A stretch of 64,000 nt of DNA from Rugamonas fusca. Its GTDB lineage: Bacteria; Pseudomonadota; Gammaproteobacteria; Burkholderiales; Burkholderiaceae_D. Under the pieces are notes generated by a model. It did no database searches, was not told where the DNA came from, and saw only the letters and a list, made by a program, of their open reading frames with translations. Location: NCBI RefSeq assembly GCF_014042365.1, contig NZ_JACEZS010000015.1:84100-148099 (forward strand), in the 5' to 3' direction. Shown here in pieces: positions 35,107-43,724 of this stretch (positions are counted from its first letter, which is position 1; every line of letters starts with the position of its first letter). Position numbers and translations under genes: made by a program.

Positions 35107-36463
35107 CGCCGCCGCGCGTGGGCTGGCAGACGACGCCGGCGCCGGCACCCTGGTGCCCGTGCCCTTGTTGCTGGTGGACGACCGGCGCGAGAACCTGGCC
35201 GCGCTGGCGGCCCTGCTGGAGGACTTCGGGCTGGCGCTGGAACTGGTGAGCGCCGAGTCGGGCAACGAGGCGCTGCGTCTGAGCTTGCGCCACGACTTCG
35301 CGCTGGTGCTGCTGGACGTGCAGATGCCGGACATGGATGGCCTGGAAACGGCGGCCCTGCTGCGCGCCAATCCCAAGACGCGGCAACTGCCCATCGTGTT
35401 TGTCACGGCCGGCATGACGGAGCAGCCGCACCAGTTCGCCGGCTATGAGCTGGGCGCCGTCGACTACCTGATCAAGCCGATCGAACCGCTGGTATTGCGC
35501 AGCAAGGTCACCATGTTCTGCGAACTGTATCGCCACCGGCGCCACCAGGAGACGCTGGTGGCCGAGCGCACGGCCGAGCTGTCGGCGCTGGCGCGCGAAC
35601 TGGGCGAGGAAGTGCGGGCCCGCCGCGCCGCCGAGCAGACGCTGCGCCAGTTGAACGAGGAACTGGAGCAGCGCATCGACGACCGCACGCGCGAGCTGCG
35701 GCGCGCCATGGAACAGATCGTGGAATCGGAGAAGCTGGCCTCGCTGGGCGGCATCGTGGCCGGCGTGGCGCACGAGCTGAATACGCCGCTGGGCAACATC
35801 ATGCTGGTGGCCACCGCGCTCGACGAGCGTTTCGGCGCGTTCGCCCAGACCGTGCAGGATGGCCAGCTCACCCGCAGCGTGCTGGCCAAGGCGGTGGCGG
35901 ATTTTCGCGAGGCGAGTGCGCTGCTGCTGCGCAGCGCCGGGCGCGCCAGCGAGTTGATCGAAAGTTTCAAGGCCGTGGCGGTGGACCAGACCAGCGCCCG
36001 CCGGCGCGTGTTCGATGTGCGCGTGGCCGTGTCCGACATCCTCAACAGCCTGGGCACGAGCTTGCGCCACGCCCAGGTGCGCACCGTGGTGCGGATTCCC
36101 GACGGCATACGGATGGACAGTTATCCGGGCGCGCTGGAACAGATCATCAGCAACCTGATCAGCAACTCCATCGTCCATGGTTTCGACGGCAAAGGGGGCG
36201 AGATCGTGATTGACGGGCGCCAGTGCGGCGACAAGGTGGAACTCGAATATTGCGACAACGGCGTAGGCATCGCGCCCGAGTTGCAGCACAAGGTGTTCGA
36301 GCCGTTCTACACGACGCGGCTGGGGCAGGGCGGTTCCGGACTGGGCATGTTCATCGTCCACAACCTGACCCACGGCACGCTCAAGGGCGAAATCCGCATC
36401 CGCAGCGCCGTGGGCGCCGGCATGGCCGTGACGCTGACACTGCCGGCCGTGGCCCCGGCCTGA
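35099..36463 (+). CDS. Receiver domain-histidine kinase fusion
   Basis: A 454-residue cytoplasmic protein. The receiver at residues 15-140 is complete (LLLVDDRRENL, LLDVQMPDMDG, VTAG, LIKP). A coiled coil (150-215) leads to the phospho-acceptor box GVAHELNTPLGNI and the ATPase domain (LISNSIVHGFDGKGG, DNGVGIAPE, GSGLGMFIVHNL). Its receiver likely accepts phosphate from the hybrid kinase, making this the output or feedback kinase of the operon. The start ATGTGTAG overlaps the CheR stop. No DNA-binding domain is present, so the final target is unknown. Confidence 0.87.
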   Translation: MCSAAARGLADDAGAGTLVPVPLLLVDDRRENLAALAALLEDFGLALELVSAESGNEALRLSLRHDFALVLLDVQMPDMDGLETAALLRANPKTRQLPIVFVTAGMTEQPHQFAGYELGAVDYLIKPIEPLVLRSKVTMFCELYRHRRHQETLVAERTAELSALARELGEEVRARRAAEQTLRQLNEELEQRIDDRTRELRRAMEQIVESEKLASLGGIVAGVAHELNTPLGNIMLVATALDERFGAFAQTVQDGQLTRSVLAKAVADFREASALLLRSAGRASELIESFKAVAVDQTSARRRVFDVRVAVSDILNSLGTSLRHAQVRTVVRIPDGIRMDSYPGALEQIISNLISNSIVHGFDGKGGEIVIDGRQCGDKVELEYCDNGVGIAPELQHKVFEPFYTTRLGQGGSGLGMFIVHNLTHGTLKGEIRIRSAVGAGMAVTLTLPAVAPA

Positions 36464-36484
36464 ACGCGGCCCGTGGCGCGCGGA

Positions 36485-36492
36485 TAAAAAAA
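36485..36492. repeat. Left 8-base target-site duplication of the IS1595 element
   Basis: TAAAAAAA directly abuts the left terminal repeat and is repeated at 37546-37553. Eight bases is the usual duplication length for IS1595-family insertion. Confidence 0.8.
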
Positions 36493-37545
36493 GGCTATGT
36501 CACCGGTAAGTGTTGAAAGTCTCCGAGCGCGGTCCTTAACAGAAGGTCTGGAGAATCGATTCGCTGCGCATCCAAAGCCCAGCGCCATCCCAGATAATTG
36601 GGCAGGTAGTGTGTCGCTACGCCATGGAAGCGATCTAGCCATTCGCGAAGACGGCTGTGATAAGCGTTCACGTTTTGCACATGTATGGCGCCCCTGACTC
36701 GCTGTCCTTGGCGCAGATTGACAGCCTGATGAGAAATACCCGCGTCACGGGCAAAGTACCGATACGCGGCATTGGAGTCGCTGACCAGCAAGATGTCTTC
36801 GTCCACCACGGGCGGCAAGCACCGTTTGAGTTGGGCCTTCGTGACGGGCCCCTTGCCGGCGACAAAATCGATCGTCTGCCCCGTCCGATCGCGGGCCACG
36901 AGAACGCATACTTGCTCATCGGAGATTCCCCGCTTGCTGGCTGGTCCACCGCGCTTATGGGGAGGACGCTCAAGATACCGGGCACCTTTCTCCGACTCGA
37001 GAAAGTAGATCTCATCGGCCTCAGTAATGCCATGCAGATGTAAAGGACGGTCAGTCTTGGGTAAGGTGAGAAAACGGTGACGCCAGCGAAAACTGGTGTT
37101 TCTATGCACATCAACGTAGTCAGCCGCTTTGCGCACCGTCCTAGTGGTCAGCAAGCATTCCATATAGTCCAACCACTTCGACTTGTAGCGCAGGTGCGCC
37201 AGCGGCGTGCCAGTCAACGCGTTAAAGGTCTTAGCGCAGGCCTTACAGCGAAAGCGTTGCAAGCCATGCGCCTGACCATGCCGTGTCATGGCCGTTGCCT
37301 TGCAGCGTGGGCAGGCCAGACTGGTGCGAGCCGCTTGCTCAATTAGCTCGACCACACCGCCCTGATCACACGGATCGTGAAGCAGCCTGACAATTTTCTC
37401 CCGCTGTCGCCTGGTTAATTGCCCAACCTGTTTGATGAAATCTTCAAATTGTCGCGCATCCATGGCTTGCTCCTCTGGCGTCGAGCCTTTACATCCTTAG
37501 AGCTCGAGTATTAGCGGAGGTTCCACACTTGCCGGTGACATAGCC
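36493..37545 (-). mobile_element. Complete IS1595-family insertion sequence
   Basis: A 1053-base element. Terminal inverted repeats of 24 bases (36493-36516 and 37522-37545) begin GGCTATGTCACCGG and differ at only two positions. It carries one transposase gene, intact, whose stop codon lies inside the left repeat, and is bracketed by the 8-base duplication TAAAAAAA. All parts needed for transposition appear present, so insertion is probably recent. It sits at the outer edge of the T-tract of a terminator belonging to the lipoprotein genes to its right. Confidence 0.9.
36495..37463 (-). CDS. IS1595-family transposase
   Basis: A 322-residue transposase. A zinc ribbon at residues 50-85 (CPRC... 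CKAC) is followed by a helix-turn-helix region (VRKAADYVDVHRNTSFRWRH) and the ISXO2-type catalytic core (GITEADEIYFLES, LLVSDSNAAYRYFA, NVNAYHSRLREWLDRFHG). The frame is intact with no stop or shift. Codon use is less GC-biased than in the neighbours, as expected for a mobile gene. Confidence 0.92.
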   Translation of the reverse strand: MDARQFEDFIKQVGQLTRRQREKIVRLLHDPCDQGGVVELIEQAARTSLACPRCKATAMTRHGQAHGLQRFRCKACAKTFNALTGTPLAHLRYKSKWLDYMECLLTTRTVRKAADYVDVHRNTSFRWRHRFLTLPKTDRPLHLHGITEADEIYFLESEKGARYLERPPHKRGGPASKRGISDEQVCVLVARDRTGQTIDFVAGKGPVTKAQLKRCLPPVVDEDILLVSDSNAAYRYFARDAGISHQAVNLRQGQRVRGAIHVQNVNAYHSRLREWLDRFHGVATHYLPNYLGWRWALDAQRIDSPDLLLRTALGDFQHLPVT

Positions 37546-37553
37546 TAAAAAAA
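37546..37553. repeat. Right 8-base target-site duplication of the IS1595 element
   Basis: TAAAAAAA matches the copy at 36485-36492. It forms the outer part of the A-tract that, read on the minus strand, is the T-tract of the adjacent terminator. Confidence 0.8.
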
Positions 37554-37574
37554 AGCCCGCTCATCAGAGCGGGC
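37547..37574 (-). terminator. Rho-independent terminator of the lipoprotein genes, abutted by the IS
   Basis: On the minus strand GCCCGCTC and GAGCGGGC (37567-37574 and 37555-37562) pair around a four-base loop and are followed by eight T (37554-37547). The IS1595 element begins one base further on; the target duplication left the T-tract complete, so termination probably still works. Confidence 0.85.
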
Positions 37575-37689
37575 TAAATCCAATTCTTCTTAGGGAGTTG
37601 GAGGAGACAGGTGCAGTATGCTGCGGCGCGGCATATAAAGCAAATTTATCTTTCCAATATCCACTATTCAAAATTAATATATCTCGCGC

Positions 37690-38292
37690 TCAGATGCACG
37701 TCACCAGCACGTTGCTGATGGGTTTGTCGTGCATGACGCCCGTGCCGTTGGTCACGGTGCAAGTCTGGCCGACGGGCTGGGTCAGCACGGTCACGCCATA
37801 GGCATTGCCGTCGAACACGTTGCCCATCTGGAAGCCGATGCTGACGGATGGATCGGTGCCGGGCGTGACCGGACCGGCGGAGGCGCCGCCGCCATTGATC
37901 AGCACCAGGCCGGTGCCGGTGCTCTTGAGGCCAACCACGCTGCCACTCAGCAGGTAGCTGTTCTGGGTGCACTGGACGGTCACCAGGATGGAGCTGGTGT
38001 GGCCGGCCGAACCGCTGCCGTTGAACACCTGGCAGTTCATGTGGTCGGGCGGGGTCTGCTGCACCACGTTGTAGTTATCGCCGTAGGCCACTTGGCGGGC
38101 GAAGGTGAAGGTGGTGGCGCCGGCCGGCACCGACAGGGTGTCCGTGCCGTTGGCCAGCACCAGGCCGGAATTGGTCAGCGGACCGGCCGTGCTGATCACG
38201 CCGGATACGTCGAACATGGCTTTGCCGCCGCAGCCAGCCAGCACCAGGGCCAGGGCCAGCGCCGCAGTGGCGCGCAGGGTCGAAATTTTCAT
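37690..38292 (-). CDS. Lipoprotein with duplicated beta-repeat, paralogue of the next gene
   Basis: A 200-residue lipoprotein (lipobox ALVLAGC, residues 11-17, then GGKAMFDV). The mature part contains two copies of a roughly 85-residue unit: GLVLANGTDTLSV... TFTF... NYNVVQQTPPDHMNCQV, and GLVLINGGG... VSIGF... AYGVTVLTQPVGQTCTVTNG. Each unit ends VxVxC. Function is unknown; these repeats occur in many surface lipoproteins and adhesin-like proteins of related bacteria. The ATG at 38292 has GGAGA 7 bases upstream; an upstream TTG was rejected. It lies 49 bases after its paralogue and is followed by the terminator at 37547. Confidence 0.75.
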   Translation of the reverse strand: MKISTLRATAALALALVLAGCGGKAMFDVSGVISTAGPLTNSGLVLANGTDTLSVPAGATTFTFARQVAYGDNYNVVQQTPPDHMNCQVFNGSGSAGHTSSILVTVQCTQNSYLLSGSVVGLKSTGTGLVLINGGGASAGPVTPGTDPSVSIGFQMGNVFDGNAYGVTVLTQPVGQTCTVTNGTGVMHDKPISNVLVTCI

Positions 38293-38341
38293 GGGGTTCT
38301 CCAAATAGTGGGCAGGGTGGCGCCGCGCGGCGCCGCCGGTG

Positions 38342-38962
38342 TTATTTGCTGCAGCTCACGTTCAGCGTGGTGACTTTGGCGGCCGGCATCACGGCGGCCG
38401 GGCTGTTGACCACGCACTTGACGGTGGGGTTGCCATTGTCATCGGTCGGCTGGGCCAGCACGGTCACGCCGTAGTTGCTGCCGTTCGGCACTTCCGTGGG
38501 GAAGGTGAAGCTGACGTCGGCGCCGGCCGTCGCAGGCGCCGCCACGGGCACGGTCTGGCTGCCGTTGGCCAGCACCAGGCCCTTGCCCACCAGGCCGTGC
38601 ACGGTGCCGCCCAGGCTGTAGGTGGCGGTGTGGCAGGTCACGATGGCCTGGCGCACGGTGTAGATGTTGGCCTTGCCCTTGTTGTACTGGATGGTCGTGT
38701 CGCAAGTGGCCAGCGCGGGGTCGGGTTGGGTCTTGATCTCGATGTCGAACGAGGCGTCGTTGGCCACCAGGTCGGGGAAGGTGAACGTGGTGTCGCCCGC
38801 CGCCGGCGACACGGTGGACGAACCATTCTGCAGCACCAGGCCGGGTTTGGTCAGGCCCACGATGGTGCCGCCCAGTTGCAGGCTGCCGGAGCCGCCGCCG
38901 CAGCCAGCCAGGGTGGCGCCGCACAGCACGGCCAGGCCGGCACGCAGGTACAAACTTTTCAT
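38342..38962 (-). CDS. Lipoprotein with duplicated beta-repeat, first of a tandem pair
   Basis: A 206-residue lipoprotein (lipobox GATLAGC then GGGSGS). It has the same two-unit layout as its neighbour: GLVLQNGSSTVSP... TFTFPDLVANDASFDIEIKT, then GLVLANGSQTVPV... SFTFPTEVPNGSNYGVTVL, each ending in a cysteine strand (VTCH, VSCSK). The pair evidently arose by gene duplication after the internal repeat had formed. The ATG at 38962 begins a good signal peptide (MKSLYLRAGLAVLCG). Role unknown; probably exported to the periplasm or cell surface. Confidence 0.75.
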   Translation of the reverse strand: MKSLYLRAGLAVLCGATLAGCGGGSGSLQLGGTIVGLTKPGLVLQNGSSTVSPAAGDTTFTFPDLVANDASFDIEIKTQPDPALATCDTTIQYNKGKANIYTVRQAIVTCHTATYSLGGTVHGLVGKGLVLANGSQTVPVAAPATAGADVSFTFPTEVPNGSNYGVTVLAQPTDDNGNPTVKCVVNSPAAVMPAAKVTTLNVSCSK

Positions 38963-39152
38963 AAACACTCTCTCCAAATCGAATAGGGGCAGGGGCGGCA
39001 TGCCGGGGGCGTGGCCGCGGCGCAGGGCGCCGGCGCGCAACGCAGTGCGCATACTACACGCGCGGGCCATATTTTAGTGCATTTGGTAACAGCGGCGGGC
39101 AAACCCTTGTAACAGCCTGTGTCCGGGCTGGCCGGCGCCTGGCCCGCCAGCG

Positions 39153-40562
39153 TCAATGCACGCGGGTGTGTGCGCACACGGAACGCTTGCCCCGCACCTG
39201 GCAGGTGTTGCGCACGGCGCCGCGGGCATCGTGCACCTGGACTTCCCAGCTGTCCGGGCCGCGCCGTTCCATGGTCATGAAGCCAAAGCCGTCTATCCAC
39301 GCGCTCAGCTGCTCGATGACGGCGCCCGGCGCCGGGCTGGTGCCGGGCGGCAGCGGATCGGGAATGGGCACGATGTCCTCGGCTGTGCCGGAAAAGCCGG
39401 CAATGAACTGGCTGGGATGGCCGCTGCTGAAGCTGACCTGCTGCCACAGGTGGACGTGGCCCGACAGCATCAGCTCCACATTGTCGGGCAACAGCCGCGG
39501 GTTGATGGCGCCAAAGCTCTGGATCAGGCCCGCGTCGCCCAGCAGCAGGCGCAGCTTGCCGGCGTCCTTCAGGTCCGCGCCTATGCCCAGCAGCGGGTGG
39601 TGCTCCACGCCTATCGTGTGGCGGGCGCGGCGCGCCAGTGCGTCCAGCTTGCGGTAAGTGTCCTGGTAGTGGGCCAGGCCGGCGTCGCCGGGCTGGAAGC
39701 CGCGCCAGGTGGTGGCCGCCGTGTCGAACACGAGCAACTGGCTGTCCGCGCCCAGCGGCACCGTGTAGGGATCGCTGTAGTCGCCACGGTCGTCGTTGGC
39801 CGCCGCGTCGCAGTCGCGGCCCGGCAGCAGCGGGCGGGGATCGAGGAAACGCCACCAGCCCTGGCCGGCCCGCGTGCAGCTTTCGTGATTGCCGCGCGCC
39901 ACCACCCACGGCGCGGCCCGCAGCAGCGCGGCGCCCGGCGCAAACAGGTCGGCCCGCCAGGCATCCCAGCCATAACCCCACGGGCTGCCGGCGCAGCCCT
40001 GGTCGCCGGCCGGGCACGGGTTCTCGCGGTAGTGGAAGTCGCCCACGTGGATCACCAGGTCGGGGTGCCACGCGGCGGCGGCGGCGGCCACGGTGGCGAA
40101 GGGATACTGGGCCGCGTCGTTGCAGGCCTGGAAAGCATCATCTTTCTTGAGCAGGCGGCAGCCCGTGTCGCCCAGCACCACGATGCGGTGCGGGTCGGCG
40201 GGCGGCAGCGGCAGCGGCCGCCCCTGCACGCTGGCGCTGGCCACGCCGGCCGGCAGCGCCGCTTCGCACACGCGCACGTCGAACACGGACGGCTTGGACA
40301 GCTCCGGCGGCGACACGGTGGCGCGCTGGGCGATGGTGGCCGGCGCGGCGCGCAGCGTCATCGGATGGGCCTTGCCGTCGAGCACGATGGCGGGGCAGGC
40401 CGGCGCCTGCGTGAGCACGCGCGCCACGGCCGCGCCATCCGCGCCCAGCACGACGTAGGACGTGAACGGCGTGTCATCGCCCGCCGGCGGGGCGGCGGCG
40501 CAAGCGGCCAGCAGCAGAGCGACGGCCAGCGTGGCCAGACGAAGGGGAAGGCGGAACGGCAC
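39153..40562 (-). CDS. Exported metallophosphoesterase, probable lipoprotein
   Basis: A 469-residue protein with a lipobox-type signal (VALLLAACAAAPP). The calcineurin-like phosphoesterase motifs are in order: VVLGDTGC near residue 128, HVGDFHYRENPCP, VARGNHESC, VEHHPLLG and LSGHVHLWQQ, which supply the two-metal site. An N-terminal domain of about 120 residues precedes it. Such enzymes cleave phosphate esters or nucleotides; the substrate is unknown. It appears to be a single-gene unit on the minus strand. Confidence 0.85.
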   Translation of the reverse strand: MPFRLPLRLATLAVALLLAACAAAPPAGDDTPFTSYVVLGADGAAVARVLTQAPACPAIVLDGKAHPMTLRAAPATIAQRATVSPPELSKPSVFDVRVCEAALPAGVASASVQGRPLPLPPADPHRIVVLGDTGCRLLKKDDAFQACNDAAQYPFATVAAAAAAWHPDLVIHVGDFHYRENPCPAGDQGCAGSPWGYGWDAWRADLFAPGAALLRAAPWVVARGNHESCTRAGQGWWRFLDPRPLLPGRDCDAAANDDRGDYSDPYTVPLGADSQLLVFDTAATTWRGFQPGDAGLAHYQDTYRKLDALARRARHTIGVEHHPLLGIGADLKDAGKLRLLLGDAGLIQSFGAINPRLLPDNVELMLSGHVHLWQQVSFSSGHPSQFIAGFSGTAEDIVPIPDPLPPGTSPAPGAVIEQLSAWIDGFGFMTMERRGPDSWEVQVHDARGAVRNTCQVRGKRSVCAHTRVH

Positions 40563-40768
40563 GGGAACTCCTCAGTGATGTAGCTGCGAATTTACCATGC
40601 CGGCCGGCGCCCGGTGGATGCCCGGCCGATGCCCGTCCCGTGGGCGGCGGCCGGCCACCAGCGGCGCGCGTCCTCACGGCCCGGCGGCGCGACGCAGGCC
40701 GCGACCGTGTCCGTCACGGCAATTGATGCGACAATACCGCCTTCCTTTGTCGCCATTGCCGTTCCCCC

Positions 40769-41476
40769 ATGCCCACCGTCCGCCCGCAAGCCCTGCTGTT
40801 CGACCTCGACGATACCCTGTGGCCGATCGCGCCCGTGATCGCGCAGGCCGAACTGGTGCTGCACGCCTGGCTGGCTGAACACGCGCCCGCCGTGGCCCGG
40901 CAATTTTCCATCGCCGACCTGCGCGCGCGCCGCATGGCCTTGCTGGCGCGGCGCCCGGAACTGATCGTCGACCTGGCGCACCTGCGCCGCGTGGGGCTGG
41001 AGGAAGCGTTCGCGCTGGCCGGCGCGGACGCGCGCCACATCGATGAAGCGATCCGCATCTTCCTCGTGGCCCGCAACGCCGTCACGCCCTACGACGACGT
41101 GCTGCCGGCGCTGGGCCGGCTGCGCGCGCGCTGGCGGCTGGGCACCATCACCAACGGCAACGCGGACCTGGAAAAGATCGGCCTGGCCCACCATTTCGAC
41201 GCCTCCCTGGCCGCGCCCCAGTTTGGCCGCGCCAAGCCCGATCCGTCCATCTTCCTGGCCGGCTGCGCGGCGCTGGGGGTGGCGCCCGGGGCGGCCGTCT
41301 ACGTGGGCGACGACCTCAAGCTGGACGTGATCGGCGCCCAGCAGGCCGGGTTGCGGGCCGTCTGGCTCAACCGCCATGGCGGCAACGACCATGAGGAACT
41401 GGGTGTCGCGCCTGACGCCATCTGTGCCACGCTGGCTGAATTGGAGACGTGGCTGCATCAACTTGGGACCGAATGA
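40769..41476 (+). CDS. HAD-superfamily hydrolase
   Basis: A 235-residue haloacid-dehalogenase-like phosphatase. The nucleophile motif is LLFDLDDTLWPI; motif II is LGTITNGNAD; motif III and IV are FGRAKPDPSIF and YVGDDLKLDVIGAQQAG. An all-helical cap of about 80 residues lies between the first two. The family removes phosphate from small metabolites; the substrate is not evident. The hrcA gene follows 75 bases downstream. Confidence 0.87.
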   Translation: MPTVRPQALLFDLDDTLWPIAPVIAQAELVLHAWLAEHAPAVARQFSIADLRARRMALLARRPELIVDLAHLRRVGLEEAFALAGADARHIDEAIRIFLVARNAVTPYDDVLPALGRLRARWRLGTITNGNADLEKIGLAHHFDASLAAPQFGRAKPDPSIFLAGCAALGVAPGAAVYVGDDLKLDVIGAQQAGLRAVWLNRHGGNDHEELGVAPDAICATLAELETWLHQLGTE

Positions 41477-41551
41477 TGGCGCAAGCGCGCCGCGAGCGTG
41501 CATAATAAGCGGGTGACCCAGTTTGTTGCCGGCCCGCCGGCCTAGAGAAAT

Positions 41552-42568
41552 ATGCAACTCGATACCCGCGCCCAAACCCTGCTCAAAGCCCTGATCGAGC
41601 GGTACATCGCCGACGGCCAGCCGGTCGGCTCGCGAGCGCTGTCCAAGATTTCCGGCCTCGACCTGTCGCCGGCCACCATCCGCAACATCATGGCCGACCT
41701 GGAGGAACAGGGGTACGTCGCCAGTCCCCACACCTCGGCCGGACGCGTACCCACGCCGCGCGGCTACCGCATCTTCGTCGACACGCTGCTGACGGTGCAG
41801 CAGCTCGACGAGCAAGCCGTGGAAGCGCGCATGCGGCTGCAGGCGCCGCAGCCGCAGAAGATGATCTCCAACGCGGCGCAGATGCTGTCGCAGCTGTCGC
41901 AGTTCGCCGGCGTGGTGATGAGCCCGCGGCGCGAATCGATATTCCAGCAGATCGAATTTTTGCGCCTGTCGGAAAAGCGCATCTTGCTGGTGATCGTCGG
42001 CCCCACGGGCGACGTGCAGAACCGGCTGTTGCTGACGGACGTGGACTACACCCCGGCCCAGCTGACCCAGTCGGCCAACTACATCAACCAGAACTACGGC
42101 GGGCTGGCGTTCGACGAAGTGCACCACCGCCTGCAGGGCGAGCTGCGCCAGCTGCGCGACGACATGGGCCGGCTGATGCAGGCGGCCGTGGAAGCGGGCA
42201 GCGAAGCGATGGCCGACAGTTCGGAGGACATGGTGATCGCCGGCGAGCGCAATTTGCTGTCGGTGAGCGATCTGTCATCGAACATGACGTCGCTGCGCCA
42301 GATGTTCGACATGTTCGAGCAGAAGACGGGACTGATGCAATTGCTCGACGTATCGAGCAAGGCCAGCGGGGTGCAGATCTACATCGGCGGCGAATCGAAC
42401 CTGGTGCCGATGGACGAGATGAGCGTGGTGACGGCGCCCTACACGGCCAACGGCAAGATCGTCGGCACGCTGGGCGTGATCGGCCCCACCCGCATGGCCT
42501 ACGAGCGCGTGATTCCGATCGTGGACATCACGGCCAAGCTGCTGTCGAACGCGCTCAGCCACCACTAA
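41552..42568 (+). CDS. hrcA: Heat-inducible transcription repressor HrcA
   Basis: A 338-residue repressor of chaperone operons. The winged-helix N-terminus ([19 protein letters not shown] and [18 protein letters not shown], with [11 protein letters not shown]) is followed by the dimerising GAF-like domain. HrcA binds the CIRCE palindrome upstream of groE or dnaK operons; no CIRCE copy is seen in this window, so its targets lie elsewhere. A perfect hairpin separates it from the convergent fur gene. Confidence 0.95.
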   Translation: MQLDTRAQTLLKALIERYIADGQPVGSRALSKISGLDLSPATIRNIMADLEEQGYVASPHTSAGRVPTPRGYRIFVDTLLTVQQLDEQAVEARMRLQAPQPQKMISNAAQMLSQLSQFAGVVMSPRRESIFQQIEFLRLSEKRILLVIVGPTGDVQNRLLLTDVDYTPAQLTQSANYINQNYGGLAFDEVHHRLQGELRQLRDDMGRLMQAAVEAGSEAMADSSEDMVIAGERNLLSVSDLSSNMTSLRQMFDMFEQKTGLMQLLDVSSKASGVQIYIGGESNLVPMDEMSVVTAPYTANGKIVGTLGVIGPTRMAYERVIPIVDITAKLLSNALSHH

Positions 42569-42570
42569 AG

Positions 42571-42626
42571 AATCGGGGACGGACTCCGGTTTTCCCGCAC
42601 GGGAAAACCGGAGTCCGTCCCCGATT
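42571..42626. repeat. Perfect 27-base inverted repeat between convergent hrcA and fur
   Basis: Arms 42571-42597 and 42600-42626 are exact reverse complements around a two-base loop, containing GGGGACGGACTCCGG. As RNA it forms one long hairpin followed by U residues in the hrcA direction and preceded by A residues, so it can end transcription from both sides. Its sequence type (GGGGAC-GACTCC) looks like a dispersed REP-like repeat found near genes in this family of bacteria; only one copy is present here. Confidence 0.75.
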
Positions 42627-42631
42627 TTTGG

Positions 42632-43060
42632 TCAGTGCTTGTGCGGGCAGGCCGTCTTGACGCAGTTGCCGTAGATGGCCAGCGCGTGCTCGGCGATCTT
42701 GAAGCCGCGCTCCTCGGCGATCTTTTGCTGGCGCTGCTCGATCTCGTCGTCGAAGAACTCTTCCACCCGGCCGCAGTCCAGACAGACGAGGTGGTCGTGG
42801 TGCGAACCTTCGTTCAACTCGAAAATGGCCTTGCCCGTCTCGAAATGGTTGCGGTTGAGCAGGCCGGCCTGCTCGAACTGGGTCAGCACGCGGTAGACGG
42901 TGGCCAGGCCCACATCCATGTTGTCAGCCAGTAATATTTTGTAGACATCTTCGGCCGTCAGGTGGCGTACCGGGCTGCTTTGAAAAATATCCAGGATCTT
43001 AAGGCGGGGCAGGGTCGCTTTCAGGCCGCTGGCCTTGAGGTCGGTAGGATTGTTACTCAT
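42632..43060 (-). CDS. fur: Ferric uptake regulator Fur
   Basis: A 142-residue iron-responsive repressor. The winged helix ([36 protein letters not shown]) is followed by the metal-binding domain: [16 protein letters not shown] and the terminal [10 protein letters not shown] cysteine pair. The start at 43060 (MSNNPTDLK) matches the family; the frame extends to 43111. It is divergent from bamE with 78 bases between starts, a common arrangement in Burkholderiales. Confidence 0.95.
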   Translation of the reverse strand: MSNNPTDLKASGLKATLPRLKILDIFQSSPVRHLTAEDVYKILLADNMDVGLATVYRVLTQFEQAGLLNRNHFETGKAIFELNEGSHHDHLVCLDCGRVEEFFDDEIEQRQQKIAEERGFKIAEHALAIYGNCVKTACPHKH

Positions 43061-43138
43061 GTTTCTTACTCGGATGTGGTTCATGTGCTTTATGATATAG
43101 CGTTTTGGCACTTCCGCTCAATTCAATTGAGGACACTT

Positions 43139-43693
43139 ATGCGCGTCACCCAGGCTTTACCGCAGTCTTTGTTGCACCGAATTTCACGCCGCGCGCCCCT
43201 GCTGGCGGCCGCCGTTTGCGTCGCGCTGGCCACGTCCGGCTGCGCCACCCGCAGCGCGCTGGGCGAAAAACTGAGCGATGCCAAGCACGAGAGCGCCCCC
43301 GTGGCGGCCGATGGCGCGCAGACCACGACCATCACCAAGTTCCAGAAGTTCATGTGGTTCTTCTCGCCCTACCGTCCCGACATCCAGCAAGGCAACTTTG
43401 TCTCGGAGGAAATGTTGTCTCAGTTGAAAGTCGGCATGACGCGCGACCAGGTGCGTTTCATTTTCGGCACGTCGCTGGCGGCCGACATCTTCCACGCTGA
43501 CCGCTGGGATTACCCGTTCCGCCTGGCCAAGGGCGACGGCGAAATCACCACCAGCCGCGTGACCGTGTTCTTCAAGGATGGCAAGGTCGATCATTATGAA
43601 GGCGGCCATCTGCCGACCGAGAAGGAATACATCGCCCGCATCGCCGGCCCGGCCCCCGTCGTCAAGGAAGACCCGCCGGCCACCAGGCAGTAA
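43139..43693 (+). CDS. bamE: Outer-membrane assembly lipoprotein BamE
   Basis: A 184-residue lipoprotein of the BAM complex. A long leader ends in the lipobox ALATSGC near residues 32-38. The SmpA/OmlA fold follows: NFVSEEMLSQLKVGMTRDQV, FIFGTSLAADIFHADRWDY, and a terminal VTVFFKDGKVDHYEG. The N-terminal extension between the anchor and the domain is longer than in E. coli (113 residues in total there). dapB follows 31 bases downstream. Confidence 0.92.
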   Translation: MRVTQALPQSLLHRISRRAPLLAAAVCVALATSGCATRSALGEKLSDAKHESAPVAADGAQTTTITKFQKFMWFFSPYRPDIQQGNFVSEEMLSQLKVGMTRDQVRFIFGTSLAADIFHADRWDYPFRLAKGDGEITTSRVTVFFKDGKVDHYEGGHLPTEKEYIARIAGPAPVVKEDPPATRQ

Positions 43694-43724
43694 TTGAACA
43701 GTTTTCACAGATAGAGCTTAGAGC

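Noticed and set aside
41477..41551. CIRCE operator upstream of hrcA
   Set aside because: No TTAGCACTC / GAGTGCTAA pair is present; only a weak CATAAT box was seen.
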